Below, one piece after another: positions 36,383 through 49,559 of a DNA stretch of 64,000 bases (position 1 is its first letter; every line of letters begins with the position of its first letter). The translations under genes and the position numbers were made by a program. This DNA is from Trichoderma breve (Eukaryota; Ascomycota; Sordariomycetes; Hypocreales; Hypocreaceae): contig NC_079237.1 of the NCBI RefSeq assembly GCF_028502605.1, positions 3,038,001 through 3,102,000 on the forward strand, given 5' to 3'. A model generated the notes under the pieces. That model was not told the origin of the DNA, ran no database searches, and saw nothing but the letters and a program-made list of their open reading frames with translations.

Positions 36383-39300
36383 TGTGCTATAGCCACGTGG
36401 TGTGCCGGCAAAGTCAATGATTCACACAGACTGAAACAAGAGATGGGAAACAAAGATTGAGATGAAAGTCAGAGCTACTGCCAGCTGCCCATTAATAAGA
36501 GACTGGTAGAAACAAAGCTGAGCCCTGCATACGTTAGAAGGTTTCATCGGCGGTGGATGGGCGAGGCCCTCGATATATATAATGCTCGTACGGGAACACG
36601 CCCGGATCAGCAATTGGCAATGCCAATCTCCCCATGGCAAAGGTACATCTCCATGCCATTCGAGAGGGGTCCCCGTTTTGCAAAATTTTGAGGGGCCCCA
36701 GAATACATGGATCCTCCTCTCAGCAGGTTATAGTTGGTCTGATTTGGGGGAAAATCTGGAGGATTAGCTTGGGGTCAAAGTTGGCTGCGGGCGGTGGAGG
36801 AGGCGAGCGAGAGAGTGAGTGGCTTCGGTTGCGGCCCCCTGCACCTGATCATTGTGGAGGGAGGAGGTTTAGTACGGGTACAAGCAAAGAGAGTCATGAT
36901 GATGTGCGAGCGACCGCGTCGCACACGAGGGCTCTAACACGAGGCATCACGGAATCACAGCGATCATGGGCGGCAGTTGGACAAGCTGCCGTTAGCCCCG
37001 GGACTGCTGCTCAAGTCACCCGATTCCGCCAACGACGACGCTAGCATGTACAGCCGGAGGATTTCGATGTCACAGAATCGCCAGGAAGGGGCAAGGCGCA
37101 CACGAGGCGTCGAATGGGGAGACGCTTGGCTCCGAACCAAGAGCACAGATGAGGCTAGTTCCAGGCAGCAGAATAAAAAATGGCCAGGGCAACGGAGCAC
37201 GAAGGCGTTGAGCTTGTTTTTCTGTGGCGGGTTGGCGGCCGGGCTCAATAGCGGTTTTGGTTTCTGGAAGACGGAAAAGAAGGCGTTGAGCGGTCGTGTT
37301 GTGTTGCTTTGGAACAGACGGCTGGGAAAAGCCATGACTAACAACATGAACATGGACAGGCTGGGTGTAAGCGGTGTTGACGACAGGGACTCAAGGTTTC
37401 AAGGTTGGTAATTCAATGTACTAAGCATACACGGGTGATAATGTACATGTATGTAAGGTGGTATTTACGAGCGTATCTGTCATGTAGTGCGTACAGGCTA
37501 ATGTGTGGTGCACCCCAGATGGAGATGGTCTCAACCTCGATATGACGGGGGAGAGCGTTTTTTCACCCTCTCTTCCTGCTGGCAGTGGAGTGACTTTTCC
37601 GTCCCTACTGTACCCCTTACATGGCCCGGGTGCTGCTTCGGTGGGCCTCGTACCATCCAGTCTTACAAACAGAAAACCAAGTAAATTGAGCTTTGACTCG
37701 GGTATTGTTCAGCTAAGAAAAAACTTGGCTTTGGGTCCGTTGGCCGTCAGACGAGAAAAAAGCTTGAGTCTGTTGGTCCCGGCGGGTGGGGAGGAGCCCA
37801 CATCCAAGGAGCATTAGAATTTGACAAACAAGATACGGATCCTTGCGCGCAACCACTTGGCGATTCAACGACAGAACCGGCAATCGGATGCGACGATCTT
37901 GGCCTGGTGATGGCCTCGCAATTGGCTTCATATCTCGTCACCAAGCAGCAGGCCGTGGTCAGCCAAGGCCTGCTAGCGTTCTGTGGGGTGTCACATGTAA
38001 CCCCAAGTTTCCCGTCTGAGTTGCTGACTTGCACAGCAGAAGCGAGTGCTTATGGGAAGATCCCCCTTATGATGTTTGTGTTTGAGACACGGCTGATGAG
38101 GGCTGAGAAGTTGTTCAACATTGTACAACGTCTGGAAAGACGGCAGTGGGCCATACGAGTAAAAAAAGAACAACAGACGGATCCAGACTCTTGGTAGTAG
38201 CTAGGCAGCAGTTTAACAGAGGGACAAAACGGGTAATGCGGGTGGTTTTGGACGCCATGTGGCGACGTCTCTCCAGCTTTCTCCATCTTCTCCGTACTGA
38301 CTCCATCTCCATTCGGCGGGTTAGTCTGGTCAAGTTTGGGGTTGGTCTTTGTCATGGCCAGGGCCCGTGTGGGCGGCCATGCCGAGTTGAATGGCTGACC
38401 AAGGACAATGCAGCATGTAATCTATGTAATGTGAATGTCTCGTATATACGAGTGCTACTCCGTACCATGCTGCTGCACCAAGTGATATATGAACGGCATG
38501 CACGCACTGCTCACTTCAATTGTACAAACAGTCTGTCTGGTCTTCATTAATACAAGCTAGCAGATGCGGTTCGTGTCATCAATGGTTGAGCTTATTTTTG
38601 CAACGGCGTGGGATCTCCAATATTTCTCGGACTAGCCCGCGCACATACTTACTCACATACTGTGGGATTACCGACGAATCCGCTCAAGTCGAAAGAGGTA
38701 TCTGTCATTGAAATTGAACTATTCTGCTTCCGACCTCAAGAATGGCGTCACCTGACTTTGGCAGCAAATGTTTAGTCACATCGTCAGATCAGATCCCACT
38801 TGAGTCAGTCCCAAGAGAGATTCGATTCGACGCTTGACCGTGAAAGCGGCTCAACTTCGCTCAGCAACCGCCACGCACACTCAGCACAGTGTTGAAACAG
38901 ATTGAAACAGACAGGGCTTAGCTTCTTCTTTCAATGTCAATGTCAATGTCTGCCGGCGCGGGATAACGTTGAGAAGTTGTGTGAGCCCTGTCAACCTGTC
39001 GAATCTAGCCCGGCTCTCCGCCGGTTGGGGGTAAAAGCCCGCGGCAAAAGGAGATGAAGCTGCACTTTGCTTAACAGTTCCTGGATTCGGCACTGAGGCT
39101 CGAGCCCGGAGTCGTGTCTCAGATGCACAATGCGCGTGGGAGTCACATCACCAGGGAACATGACTGGACGACAGTACGACTCAGCGGCAAGGGGGGATGC
39201 TTGGATTGAGCAGGACGATTGGCAAGATGCAGCACGGGAGACGGAAAACTCGGCTCAGGAGAGCCGGCGATAAATTTAGCAACCAGGAGTGTCTCTCTGT

Positions 39301-40082
39301 GCGCATTACGTGCAGATAATAGCCTCAAAACGTCCCGACGGAGACAAGACAACCGACACGGCTTCTCCTTATAGTCGTACAGTATGACTAATTATACAGA
39401 TCGCCTTCCGTGTCTATCCCTCGACTATCTTGCCAAATGTCGAGATAGCCTCGCTCCTCGGCCCTAGGAGTCGTCACTTGCGCGTCGTGCCGAAAAGAAC
39501 TTCTGAGTTGCGACGCAATCCTGCTCAAAAGGGACCGCTCAAAGGGCAGCAAGGAAGCTGAGGATGTAACCATAACGCCATCCCAATGCATATGTTCCTT
39601 GATACTTATCCTAACACCAACACACCAACACACACACACATACATACATACTCGTACATACACGGTGCCCGGTATCAATGATACTATGGCTGGCAAACTT
39701 CGTAATGCCCGCCGGAAGACCGGCATTCGGCATTCGGTAAGGCTAGACTATCCCGATTTTTTTCTCTTCTCCAATCCTTACCCGTCACAAATCTTCGACG
39801 ATGCTCGGCCACGACAAAGCGGGTTAGCACCAGCCAGGTTACGTGTATTTTAGACATTTGTGCACTGTGAAACTTGCTTGCCGCCTTCATCGGATGACCC
39901 TGTGATGGTCTGGCCTGGCCCGTCTATCAAACCTGCCGCTCCCCGAATCCCAGCCCAGCCAAGTCTGAGTCTGTCCAGTCCAAACCTTTCCAGTTCTTTG
40001 CTAGAGGCAGCGTCTTAGATCAAATGTTAGTGCGCCTCGACGCGATGCCAACGAGCCTGTAGTCTGTAGTTTCAGACCAACC
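36383..40082. other. 3.7-kb divergent intergenic region between transporter and transcription factor
   Basis: No supportable gene. It is flanked by the transporter (minus) and the Zn2Cys6 factor (plus), so both promoters lie in it. Two GTGGAG hexamers (36794-36799 and 36854-36859) match the fungal CreA site pattern SYGGRG. A CA-rich microsatellite lies at about 39624-39662. Several open frames of 60-145 residues lack recognisable content. Confidence 0.5.
36573..36583 (-). promoter_or_regulatory. TATA-like element of transporter promoter
   Basis: ATATATATAAT on the plus strand, reading ATTATATATAT on the coding strand, about 190 bp upstream of the transporter ATG. The position fits a TATA box plus a 5' UTR; the transcription start is unknown. 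Confidence 0.4.
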
Positions 40083-42777
40083 ATGACGGAGCAGCCGCCG
40101 CGTCCGAAGCAGGCCGCATGCCTGGTGTGCAGGCGCAGCAAGATCAAGTGCGATTGGATGCCCTACGAGGCAAAGTGTAGACGCTGCATTCACCTCAACT
40201 GCGAGTGCATCCGCCCCGAGTTCCATCCCGGCCGGCAAAAGGGCATCAAGAAGCAAGCTCTCCCTCTTACCCAGTCCCAATCCACTCTGAGATATCAGAT
40301 ATATGAATCACCAAAACTAACCCCCTAGTGAAGCAAGCGGGTCGGCCTCGACAAGGCCCTATACCAGCTCCAGCAGGCCGTCAAGCGCGTCAAGTCGGGA
40401 GAGGCGCGAGGCGCAGAGGAGCGAAACCTCGTGGCCAGCCTGAGACAGCTGCTGGAGGACGTAGACGCTAGTGAAGATGCAGATGCGGCGGACCACTCGT
40501 CCAGGCAGGGCTCGCGGAGCAACACCCAGGAGGAGGACGGCGAGGGCGAGGGCGGCTCGACCTCGAGCGGCATCGACGACGACGACGACGACAACGACCG
40601 GTCCATGGCCGACTTTGTGCAGCGCACCGAGGAGAGCCTGGCCATTGACGACGCCGAGAACCCGCTTCAGCTGCTGGCGCGCGCGTCCTACTTCCATCCC
40701 AGTGACCGTCGTAGCCGGAACTCGCCCCATTCGAACCCGAAGCAGCACGACTCGTCCTCGGCCAAGCAGGATCCCGAGTCGACAAAGGTCCAGCAGTTCT
40801 TCTCCCAGGCCAAGGTGAAGCTCGACATTGGCGAGGACTTGGACCCTGTGGATCTCGGACTGGTGACTATGGACGAGGCTGAGTCGTTGTTTAACTAGTA
40901 AGACATTTTGTTACCCCCTTCCCCCCGGTGAGAGACAGAGAGAGCATTGTTGTGCAGAAAGAAAGAAAGAAGAAAAAGAAAGAGAGAGAAAGAGACTATG
41001 AAACTCATGATATGATTTCTGCAGCTTTTATTCCAAACTCGTACACACACGGTGGGGACTGTCTCCCCGAGTTCACACAGCCGCCTATGCGCGTAGCCGA
41101 TCTGCGTTCCTCTTTACCACGGTCATGGCCGCGTCTACGCTCTTCATGCCTACTGCAGGGCCCCTCTCCAAGAGGCTGTTTAACCATGTCAAGATGCTGG
41201 CCCAAAAGGTGGTCAATGACAAGTACAAATCGGTCGAGATCGTCTTGGCGTTCATGACCCACATCCCTTGGATTTTCCCGGGCGATCACACCATGGACGA
41301 TGAAACCTGCATGTACATTTCCATGGCGACTACCATTGCGTTTGATTTGTCTCTTCACAAGGTGCTGATGCCCATGGACGCCCTCGAGTCCTCGACGACG
41401 GTGTCAAAGGGCGAGTGTCTGGATCCACGGATTGCCCTTGCAATCGATGGGTTTCCAGATATCGATCCGTGGTCAGAGCAGGGTCAGTTGTTGCTGCGAG
41501 CACGAGAGAGATGCTACATCTCGTTGTTTGTCGTTGAGAGAGGGTGAGTGATTTCTTCTCCTCCCCCATTTCTGCCTTTACCTGAGGTTCGTTCAACAAC
41601 TGATTTTTTTTTTGTTTAGAATGGCTTTGGCCCGTGGTAGACCTTTTATGATCCCAATTACACGAAACATCAAGGATTGCGACACCTGGCATCGGTCTCC
41701 TATCGCGGATGAGCAAGACGGCCCTGTAGCCTCCATGGCTGTGATGAGACGAAACTTGGTAGGACCATGCAATGCTTTCAAATCTTCCTCTTTTCGTTAT
41801 ACCATTTTGCTTACTATTAGTAGGATGGCCTTTTCAATACAGTTCGAGCGCTCTGCGACGGCTCTCAGACTAGCAATAGTGATGGATCACTGGTGGCTCG
41901 ATCGTATGTCTCTTTCCCCTTTCTTTTATACAAGCATAGTCTCTCTAACGTGTTGTAAAGGATACAAAGCGCCATAGAAAGATTTTTCGACCAGTGGCTT
42001 GCAGAATGGGGTTTGATGATTGGTTTAGGTCCTGGTAAGTCGACCAGGAGTTGGAAGAAATCAAAGAAATGCCCACATGCTTACCTTTGAATCGCAGAGC
42101 GTCGCCTGCCTCCATATGTCGATATTCTTGTCGCCCACACTCGCCTCTCAACGTACGGACGCATCATCAACCACCCAACAGCTCCCGTCGAGGTTCGCAT
42201 CTTCTTCCGAACGGCCGGGTTGTCAGCTGCTCTGAATGTGATGAGGGCTGCGATCCAGGGAGAGTCGCAGCTGCAGTCGATGCCGAACAACACAGCCATT
42301 ATGATTTCCTTTGCCGCGTGCTTTGCTTTGAATATCAGCGCGTATGCTCCGGACGGCTCTGGGCTTGCACCGAGCATCAGAAGGTTAATTGAAGAGGCCA
42401 TTGCTGTGTTGGACCGGATTGGAACAGTCACTCCACATAGGAATGGGCTCTCTGTACTGTATGGAAAACATCTTCGGCATTTGCTGCGGATATCAGGCCC
42501 GACGACGAAGAGCAACCGGCCGCCAAAGGCACAAAGGACAACGCCATCGTCATCGGAGCCCATGCAGGACACGCCTCCAGCCCTGCCGAGCAGCTTCATG
42601 GACCAACAGATGCTGTGGCCGGACATGGTTCAGTTTTCCACCATGTCGGACGACCAGATTGCGCAGGTGCTGAACCAGCCAGGCAACGTTTTTGAGCCAT
42701 CCTTTGGCAGCAACATGTCGTGGGAGGACATGAACAACTTTGACTGGCTGAATTGGCCAGCTTTCAACGCGAATTAG
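40083..42777 (+). CDS. Zn(II)2Cys6 fungal transcription factor
   Basis: Seven exons (40083-40252, 40334-40897, 41025-41543, 41620-41758, 41824-41903, 41961-42034, 42098-42777) encode 741 residues. The binuclear zinc cluster near residues 13-41 has spacing C-x2-C-x6-C-x8-C-x2-C-x6-C (ACLVCRRSKIKCDW...CRRC...CEC). A basic linker and a short coiled-coil-like LDKALYQLQQAVKRVK follow. An acidic, Ser/Asp-rich linker comes next (about 115-165), then the middle-homology regulatory domain (FYSKLVHTRWGLSPRVHTAA, GDHTMDDETCMYISMATTIAFDLSLHK). It is nuclear by family. Intron 1 is GC-AG and requires the second of two AGs 5 nt apart to keep frame (join gives IKNKRVGLDKA). It is divergent from the polyol-type transporter 3.7 kb away, but co-regulation is only a guess. 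No named orthologue recognised. Confidence 0.92.
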
Positions 42778-43813
42778 GCGAAACTTGGGGGGACAATTGG
42801 CGAGGGGCTGGGGCACGGATGGTATTGGTTTTTTTTTGGTCTGGAAATTTAGCGAATTGGGTAGGTTTTCTTTGTTTTTATTTTTCAATTGATCTGTAGA
42901 AAGTGAATTTAGTAGTTAGAAATCATGATTGAAAAAAAGGCGTTGATGGGCGGATTTTGGCAGCATCTCTCTTTGTGTGAGGCTTGCAAAAAAAAAAAAA
43001 AAAAAGAATAATCATGGTTGCGAATTAAACCAAATACATAGTCTCAGCGCGTCAGCCCGACTTCCAAGGTCAGCGGGCAATATATATGTAAGATGCGCGA
43101 TCCGAAGTTTACGGAGAATTTCAGACAAACTAATCTGATAGGTACGGTTATTAGATGAGCAAAAAATCATACGATTCCACAAGCAATCCGACGTAAACTG
43201 CACGTGGTTCCCGGGACATGCCCGAGCCGTTCAACCTTTCTTGAGATGGGGGATGCAGCAGGTTTTTCGTGGGGCCCGGATCGGTACTCAGATGTGTGCT
43301 CCGCTTAAGTGCCGTGTCTGAATTGACGCAGCTTATTTTCTTATCTTTTGATTTACTTAAGAAGTCCCGGAACTGTGATGCCGTGATTGTTGGGTTACTT
43401 ATACACTAAGTTTTGGTGTTGGTGACGCGTTGTAGCTTCTCATTGTCTTGTTTTTTGTTATCGACGTTGAAGCTAGGTCGTGCTAGATGCATCATGAAAC
43501 TAACATAGTGCACTGCTAGAGCTATTATGTTGCAGGGTTGCATACCGCTGATCTTGTCTTGCGGCTGGGAAACTTGAACCTACTGTTTGCAATGTCAGAG
43601 TGCTTTTTGTAGCCAATAGCCGAGGCCCGGCGGAACGGCAGTCGGATCGGCGAGTGGGTATTTTTTGGGGGGAATTTGGAACCTCCATTTTACTCCGGCG
43701 AAACTATGTCATGTTTCCTTTGATCGGGGAGGGAATTGAAAGGCGATCTCCGGGATTTCCTTGTTTCTTTAATTGGGAGGGTTTATATAAGAAGGAAAAA
43801 GGGACGTTGAGTG
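42778..43813. other. Intergenic region between transcription factor and AhpD-like gene
   Basis: No supportable gene. The left part is probable 3' UTR of the transcription factor. It contains an A-run of about 17 near 42988-43005. The right end is the promoter of the AhpD-like gene, with TTTATATAAG near 43781 about 30 bp upstream of its ATG. Confidence 0.5.
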
Positions 43814-44944
43814 ATGAAGGGAGAGGCTAAGCTGCCGTTGCACCAAGAGCAGCAGAAACCAGACGCGACGAAAAGCTCAGCATCATCACCATCAACATCA
43901 ACCTCGACGGGCGACAAGAGGCGCAGGAGACGCAACATGTCGAAGCTGTCGCCGGGATTGAAGGCGTTGATCAACGCGCCGTTTGCGAGGCCCGGGCCCT
44001 GCAAGGTCGTTAAGGGAGCGGCGGTTGTCGGGGATTTGTTTCGGGGCATTGCGAAGGAGGCGAGGGGGAGGGGGGTTGGGAACAGGGCGTGGTTGGCGAT
44101 ATCTGTGAGTTTCTCATCTTCTTATCATGTTTATTGGTGGATTTATTTGGATGCGAGTGTTGGGGTTGAGAGGATTAGGAGGGCGTTTGACCTTTAGTAT
44201 TATATGCACATGAATGAGTGAATGAGTGGCTCATGATGGAAATAGGCGGCTGCAACATTCACCCTCAACTCTCCCGATGCGCTCTCCATACTTCACGGCA
44301 TTGCTGCAGCTGAGAGAGGAGGCTCTCAAACAGCCCAAGTGCGCACCGCCGAGTTCATCCGCGAAGTCGGGCTCAAATGCATCTCCTTCAACGGCATCCC
44401 TCGCACCATCAACTGCCTCAACGCCTTCCACGCGTCGTTGCCTCGCGACATAACCTCCAAGCTAACCACAGAGCCCTCAAGGACGCTAAAGGCAGACAAT
44501 GTCGAAGCCGTCAAAGCCAGAGGCAGAGGGCTATGGGACTCGATTTACGCACCGTTTGAGGATAAACTGGTCGACAAGTTGGGGACGTCGCATCCGGACC
44601 TGCCTGTGGTGATTCTGAATTGCCATTATGGACCGTTATTGAGTGATCCTGATGGGAGGAGGGGCGTGGGGAGGGTTATGACGAGTCTTGTGGCGGTGGC
44701 GAGCTTGAGGGCGCAAACGGGGGTTGGGCCGCAGGTGCTTTCGCATGTGTTTGGGCTGAGGAAGGCTGTTGACGATGGCTCGTTTCGGGATGATTTGGTG
44801 GTGGAGGATGGAGGGGAGGAGGAGAGGGAGAGTGAGGAGGGAGTGAAGTGGTTGGCTGGGGATGAGGGAGGGGAATGGATGCTGAAGACGGTGGATAGAA
44901 TCGTGGAGGGATTGGGAGGAAGCAACTTTGCGGCAAAGCTGTGA
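43814..44944 (+). CDS. AhpD-like (carboxymuconolactone decarboxylase fold) protein
   Basis: Two exons (43814-44104 and 44246-44944) across a 141-nt intron, 329 residues. The first 40 residues are Ser/Thr and Arg rich (RRRRR at about 36-40) and could be a targeting or disordered region; MSKLSPGLKAL at residue 42 is an alternative start. The core VRTAEFIREVGLKCISFNGIPRTINCLNAFH resembles the AhpD/CMD helical fold found in fungal proteins of unknown role. A classical CxxC redox pair of AhpD is not evident; the loop has ...KC...NC instead, so peroxidase-type activity is doubtful. The C-terminus is rich in Gly and Glu. The gene converges on the CoA-transferase gene 382 bp away. Family call moderate, function unknown. 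Confidence 0.7.
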
Positions 44945-45326
44945 TTATGGTGATTCTGGGAATTAGAGTACATGGTTGTAATTGTTATGATGAGTATATA
45001 TATGCATAGACGGGCAAATGGAATCTTGATGCCATCATGTACGAGCAGACCAGATCTTGTTTTTCTGTATTATATGTACGTTTTAGTATATATAAACTGT
45101 TATTATGTTTCTCTGTTTATTTACGCTGATGCTTTATGTCTAAAGAACATCTAGATGTCTTTCTTCCTCTTGTACCTCTGCATCACTCACGCCAAAATGC
45201 TATAAATGCTAACCATGCGCCCTATATCCATAGGACAGCCGAACCCCGATTCATCCAAAATAAAAACTCCATGCTTGTGCTCGCGGGTATATCCTTCCCC
45301 CTTCGATTATTTCCCATTTCCACAGC
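44945..45326. other. Convergent intergenic region
   Basis: 382 bp between two convergent genes. AT-rich, with no open frame of note. It presumably holds both 3' UTRs and polyadenylation signals. Confidence 0.6.
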
Positions 45327-47362
45327 TTATTCCATAGCTACAATCTCATCTGCGACTGCAAAAGTCGCGTCTGTCTTGCTCTTCACCTCGTCGACGGTGA
45401 CACCTGGTGCCAGCTCGGTGAGCGTCAAGGTACCCTTCTCGCGGTCTACCTGGAAGACACACTATCACGCAAAAATATTAGCATTTTGTACATATTTCAT
45501 CGCTTGAGAACAGACATACCAAGTCTGTAATGATGGTGCTCACGCATCGCGCGCCAGTCAGCGGCAAGCTGCACTGCTGCACAATCTTGGACGATCCATC
45601 CTTGCAAAGGTGCTCCGTCGCGACAATGACCTTTGTGGCTTCGGGATTGGCGACGAGGTCCATTGCGCCGCCCATGCCCTTGAAAAGCTTGCCTGGGATC
45701 ATGAAGTTGGCGAGATCTCCGGCAGCACTGACTTGGAGGGCCTGTGAAGAGATGTTGTTAGCTTTGTGATTGTCGTAGAAATGGATTTGTGTGTACTTAC
45801 GCCGAGGATGGAAACATCGACGTGGCCGCCGCGGATCATGCCAAAGGACTCGGAAGAGTCAAAGGTTGAGGCGCCGGGCACAAAGGTGACGGTCTGCTTG
45901 CCGGCATTGACAAGATCACTATTTAAACACGACTCGTTAGAAACTGATACTCTTCATCTCATCACCAAGTAGAGAAAAGGCAAACTTACGGATCAACTTC
46001 CTCCAGCGTCGGGTGAGGGCCCATGCCCAACAGTCCATTCTCACTCTGCAGCCACACCGTCCTCTCCTTGGGAATAAAGTTGGCGGACATGGTCGGAATA
46101 CCAACGCCCAAGTTGACATAGTATCCCTCCTTGAGCTCCTTAGACGCTCTCTTGGCAATGCGTCTCTTGCGCTCCAACTTGCCATTCCCGGTGGCCTCTG
46201 CCTCGCCCTCGGGCTCCCTCAGCTTAAGCGTCTCAACCTGCTTCTCGACCGTCGCCTTGACGACTCTGTCCACGAAGATTCCGGGCAGATGCACGTCGTC
46301 AGGATCGATTTCACCAACGGGGACGATGTTTTCGGCTTCGACGATGGTGAGCTTGGCTGCCTTGGCCATGAGGGGCCCGAATGCGCGGGTCGTGCGGCGG
46401 AAGACGCAGTTTCCGGCCGTGTCGGCCTTCCAGGCGCGGATGATGGCGACATCGCCGGGGAGGGCGGTTTCCATCAAGTACAGCTTGCCGTTGAAGTCGC
46501 GGGTTTCGCGTCGGTGGCCCTTTTCGAGGGGAACGCCACCGTTGGGGTTGTTGCGGACGGGGATCTCGCCATCTTGAAGGAGGGTGTCTGTTTGGTCATG
46601 GGTTAGTTTGCAATACACCTAGTAGGATGGCATCTCAAAGTGACAAACTTACGAGCTCCTGTGGGTGTGTAAAACGCGGGAATGCCTGCTCCAGCCGCTC
46701 TCAAGCGCTCTGCCAGAGTACCCTGAGGACACAGCTCGACAGCCAGCTGGCCATCAATGTATCCCTTCTCGAGCACCTTGTTGCCTCCAGTATATGACAG
46801 AATAAGGTTGTTGATCTGCCCAGACTCCGTTAGGCTGGAGAGTCCACCACGTCCTTCGAGACCGGCATTGTTGGAGACGGCAGTGAGCGAGTGCAGCGAT
46901 TCGCGGCCTCGACGATGCAACGCTTGAATGAGGGTTTCTAATTCCCAAAAACGAAGATTGTTAGTCTATCATGCTCATCACGTTATTTTAATCAATTTGT
47001 CTCGCCATAGAGTGGGCACATGGAATCACGAGATAATCCCAATGGACGAGCTTATACAAATTGAAGTCACACAACCACATACCTGCAATACCACACAAGC
47101 CGAATCCAGAGCTAAGAACCGTCGATCCACTTTTTACATCCGCCACAGCGACATCGGCGTTCTCGTAGACCTTTGACTTTGGTCGGACTTGTGTCTGTGC
47201 CTGAGACAAGCGGATCGCAGTCGTTGAAAGGAGTCGCCTTGTCGATGGACCGGTTCTTGAGGCTTGGAAGAGCTGCACAGAGACGGGCTTGATGAATGAT
47301 CGTCTCGTTGAGGCTCTGGGGAGGAAGAGTTTCGGATGCATTGGCCGAATTAGCGTCGCCAT
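45327..47362 (-). CDS. Succinyl-CoA:3-ketoacid CoA-transferase, mitochondrial (SCOT)
   Basis: Six exons (47362-47083, 46937-46653, 46587-45990, 45918-45801, 45741-45520, 45461-45327) encode 545 residues. It transfers CoA from succinyl-CoA to acetoacetate in the mitochondrial matrix, the committing step in using ketone bodies or acetoacetate from amino-acid breakdown. The N-terminal 55 residues are Arg/Ser/Thr rich without acids, a clear mitochondrial presequence. The alpha part (about 65-300) shows SGFGLCGI and [15 protein letters not shown]. The beta part shows [12 protein letters not shown], then [13 protein letters not shown] with the catalytic Glu near 371, and [39 protein letters not shown] split over exons. 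A Glu/Gly/Lys-rich linker joins the halves. All five introns (58-145 nt) keep frame. It is the fused single-chain form typical of eukaryotes. Confidence 0.96.
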
Positions 47363-49559
47363 TGTGCAGGGAGCTAAAAATAAGCAGGACAGTGGAAAAA
47401 AATAAAGATAAAAACTCCGGTTACTGTGAGAGCGAGTGAGAGTTATGAGCTCCTGATGTCTCGACTAATAGATGATAAAAGAGACAATGAAATAGAAAGA
47501 ATGTGATTTAATTACTAGCTAAGAAACAATCTCATCGATCCAACAACCAACGACAAAGCTTTGTGGCCGGCATTTCTTTATATCTTGTTCGGTTCGGCAA
47601 TGTGAATGTTCCAAAAGCGGAAATCATTCGGATTTTGCCCCATGTCGGCCGGCCAGCCGGAAGCTACCGTGGTGGACCGAGCGAGTTGCCGGAGCTTATG
47701 ACGTACCTAAGCAAAAAAAGAGGCGAATTAAAATTTGGAATGTGCGAGAAAATGGAAACCTACGCGATCGGAGTCTACTTTTGGGATTCTAGAACAAAAT
47801 AATTGTGTGAAATCATGATTGAAGTTGTGGCGAGGAAATTGTATGTCACTGGTGATGTGCAGTTGCTGGTTTGGTTGGTTCGTTGTCGTTTTTGTTGGTT
47901 GTCGATTGTTGGTTGAGAGACTCAATACTTATTTTTGACGGTCTTCATGGTAGCAAACATCCATCTTCACGCTTCACGTTGGACAGCCATACGTTTCATA
48001 CTCAAGTGATGCTCTTCTTAACCCTAAGCACTTAGGGTACCTGACCCTTTCGCCGCAAAACATCGCCACCCCGTCGCCGCCCCATATCTCCACATTCATC
48101 CTGAAGAAACACTTGCATTAACACGGGGACCCCGTGTTTTTGCTTTGTACAGCTGTGTTGCATTGTATCCCATAATAACATGACATGCATATGTAAGCTT
48201 CCTTATCTGACCGCCAGTCTAATCTCCACGGATGTCCTGCACAGTTCCACTTCCTTAGATACATACATAGGATGGAATGTCCGCGGAAGATGACAGTGCT
48301 TAACCTACCAGCTAGTATTTACTAGTCCTCGTCTCAGCTTTGTGGCGATTGGACTGCACAACGCTCACGAGCTGCGCCATGTTGTTTGTGAGTTTCCTTT
48401 AAAGCTAAACAGCGCACAGATGTTATCGCGTCAGTCAGTCGCTTGTAGATCGCAAAGACAAACTACATTAGCTAAAACAGTCCGGCGCAGGCTTGAATAC
48501 AATCAGGAGGCCTCTTCAGGTACAATTGAAACCGAAATGAGTACAGTAGCAACTGAATCGAGTGTCCACGTTTGTCAATGTGAGATTTATCTCTGCATGG
48601 ACCATGTCTCTGGTGTACTGTGGTTGATACCGTGCGCAGCTTCGTACTCCGTACCCTCAGAATAAATGCCATCCGATATCAAGAGCCGGAATTTGATCTT
48701 TACTTGTGATGTTAGGTGTTGCTAATTGATACCTTGTCATTAATATGTCGTCAGGGAAGCCGCAACCAATTGGCCAGTTCATGCCACGAAGAAGCGCCAG
48801 CACAGGCTCCTTTTTTTTTTTTTTTTTTTTTTATCACCAGCAGGTATAATGACTCTGTAACCTGCGACATTGCGGCAAAACTCATTAATAGTGTAATTCG
48901 ACAAAAATTGCCCGCCGAAATAGTCCAAGCAGGCGTTATGCAGCTGCAGTGACCGCGCGATACTCGCAGAAAAATACCTACCTAAGAAAGATATATCAAC
49001 ATAGCACTGTCCTACACTAACGAGAAGCTGGTCTCTCACTCGGGCGAAGCAATATCATTATATGATGATCGCACGTGGAGCTGGTTAGGCAAGCTAGTAT
49101 TCTCGATAAGGGATATTCGAGTACTTTGAAATAGGTTAGGCAAACAGACGCCACCCTCAGTGACTATACTATGTCAACGTGTGAAACTGAGTTCATAATA
49201 CCGGAGTGGAGTAATGAATTACTAGTATTCCTGACGAGCCACGATACACGCTAGCACAGCCAAGTAAAACAAGTGCGATCAGCCTATCTCATCTTTAGTA
49301 ATTATATTCAAATTATTCTGTTATTATCGTGTAATTAAATCTTGCTTCTGGTATAATTGATCAAACACAAAATCGGATTGCCTGCCTAGAATTTTCGGAG
49401 AATCCAGTATCGAGGCGATCACATGACCAATATCTTTATAGGGTGAGGGGTTAAGCTGGCTGCTATCGTTATATAGTTCTCAAGTCTGCACCCAATGCCT
49501 CGTTCCTACTAAAGCTACTAACGACTTGACATTATAGCTTTCGGAGTCTTTCAACTATA
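47363..49559. other. Intergenic region before NLR-like gene
   Basis: 2.2 kb with no supportable gene. The left part is the CoA-transferase promoter and 5' UTR. It is increasingly AT-rich toward 49.5 kb, with a T-run near 48810-48832. A composition change before the NLR block may mark the start of an accessory segment. Confidence 0.5.

Noticed and set aside
37503..38550. Frames of about 100-130 residues between transporter and transcription factor
   Set aside because: No conserved residues, both strands open at the same place, no splice support.
48017..48042. AACCCTAA and TTAGGG near each other, as a telomere-like repeat
   Set aside because: Only one copy each; no tandem array.
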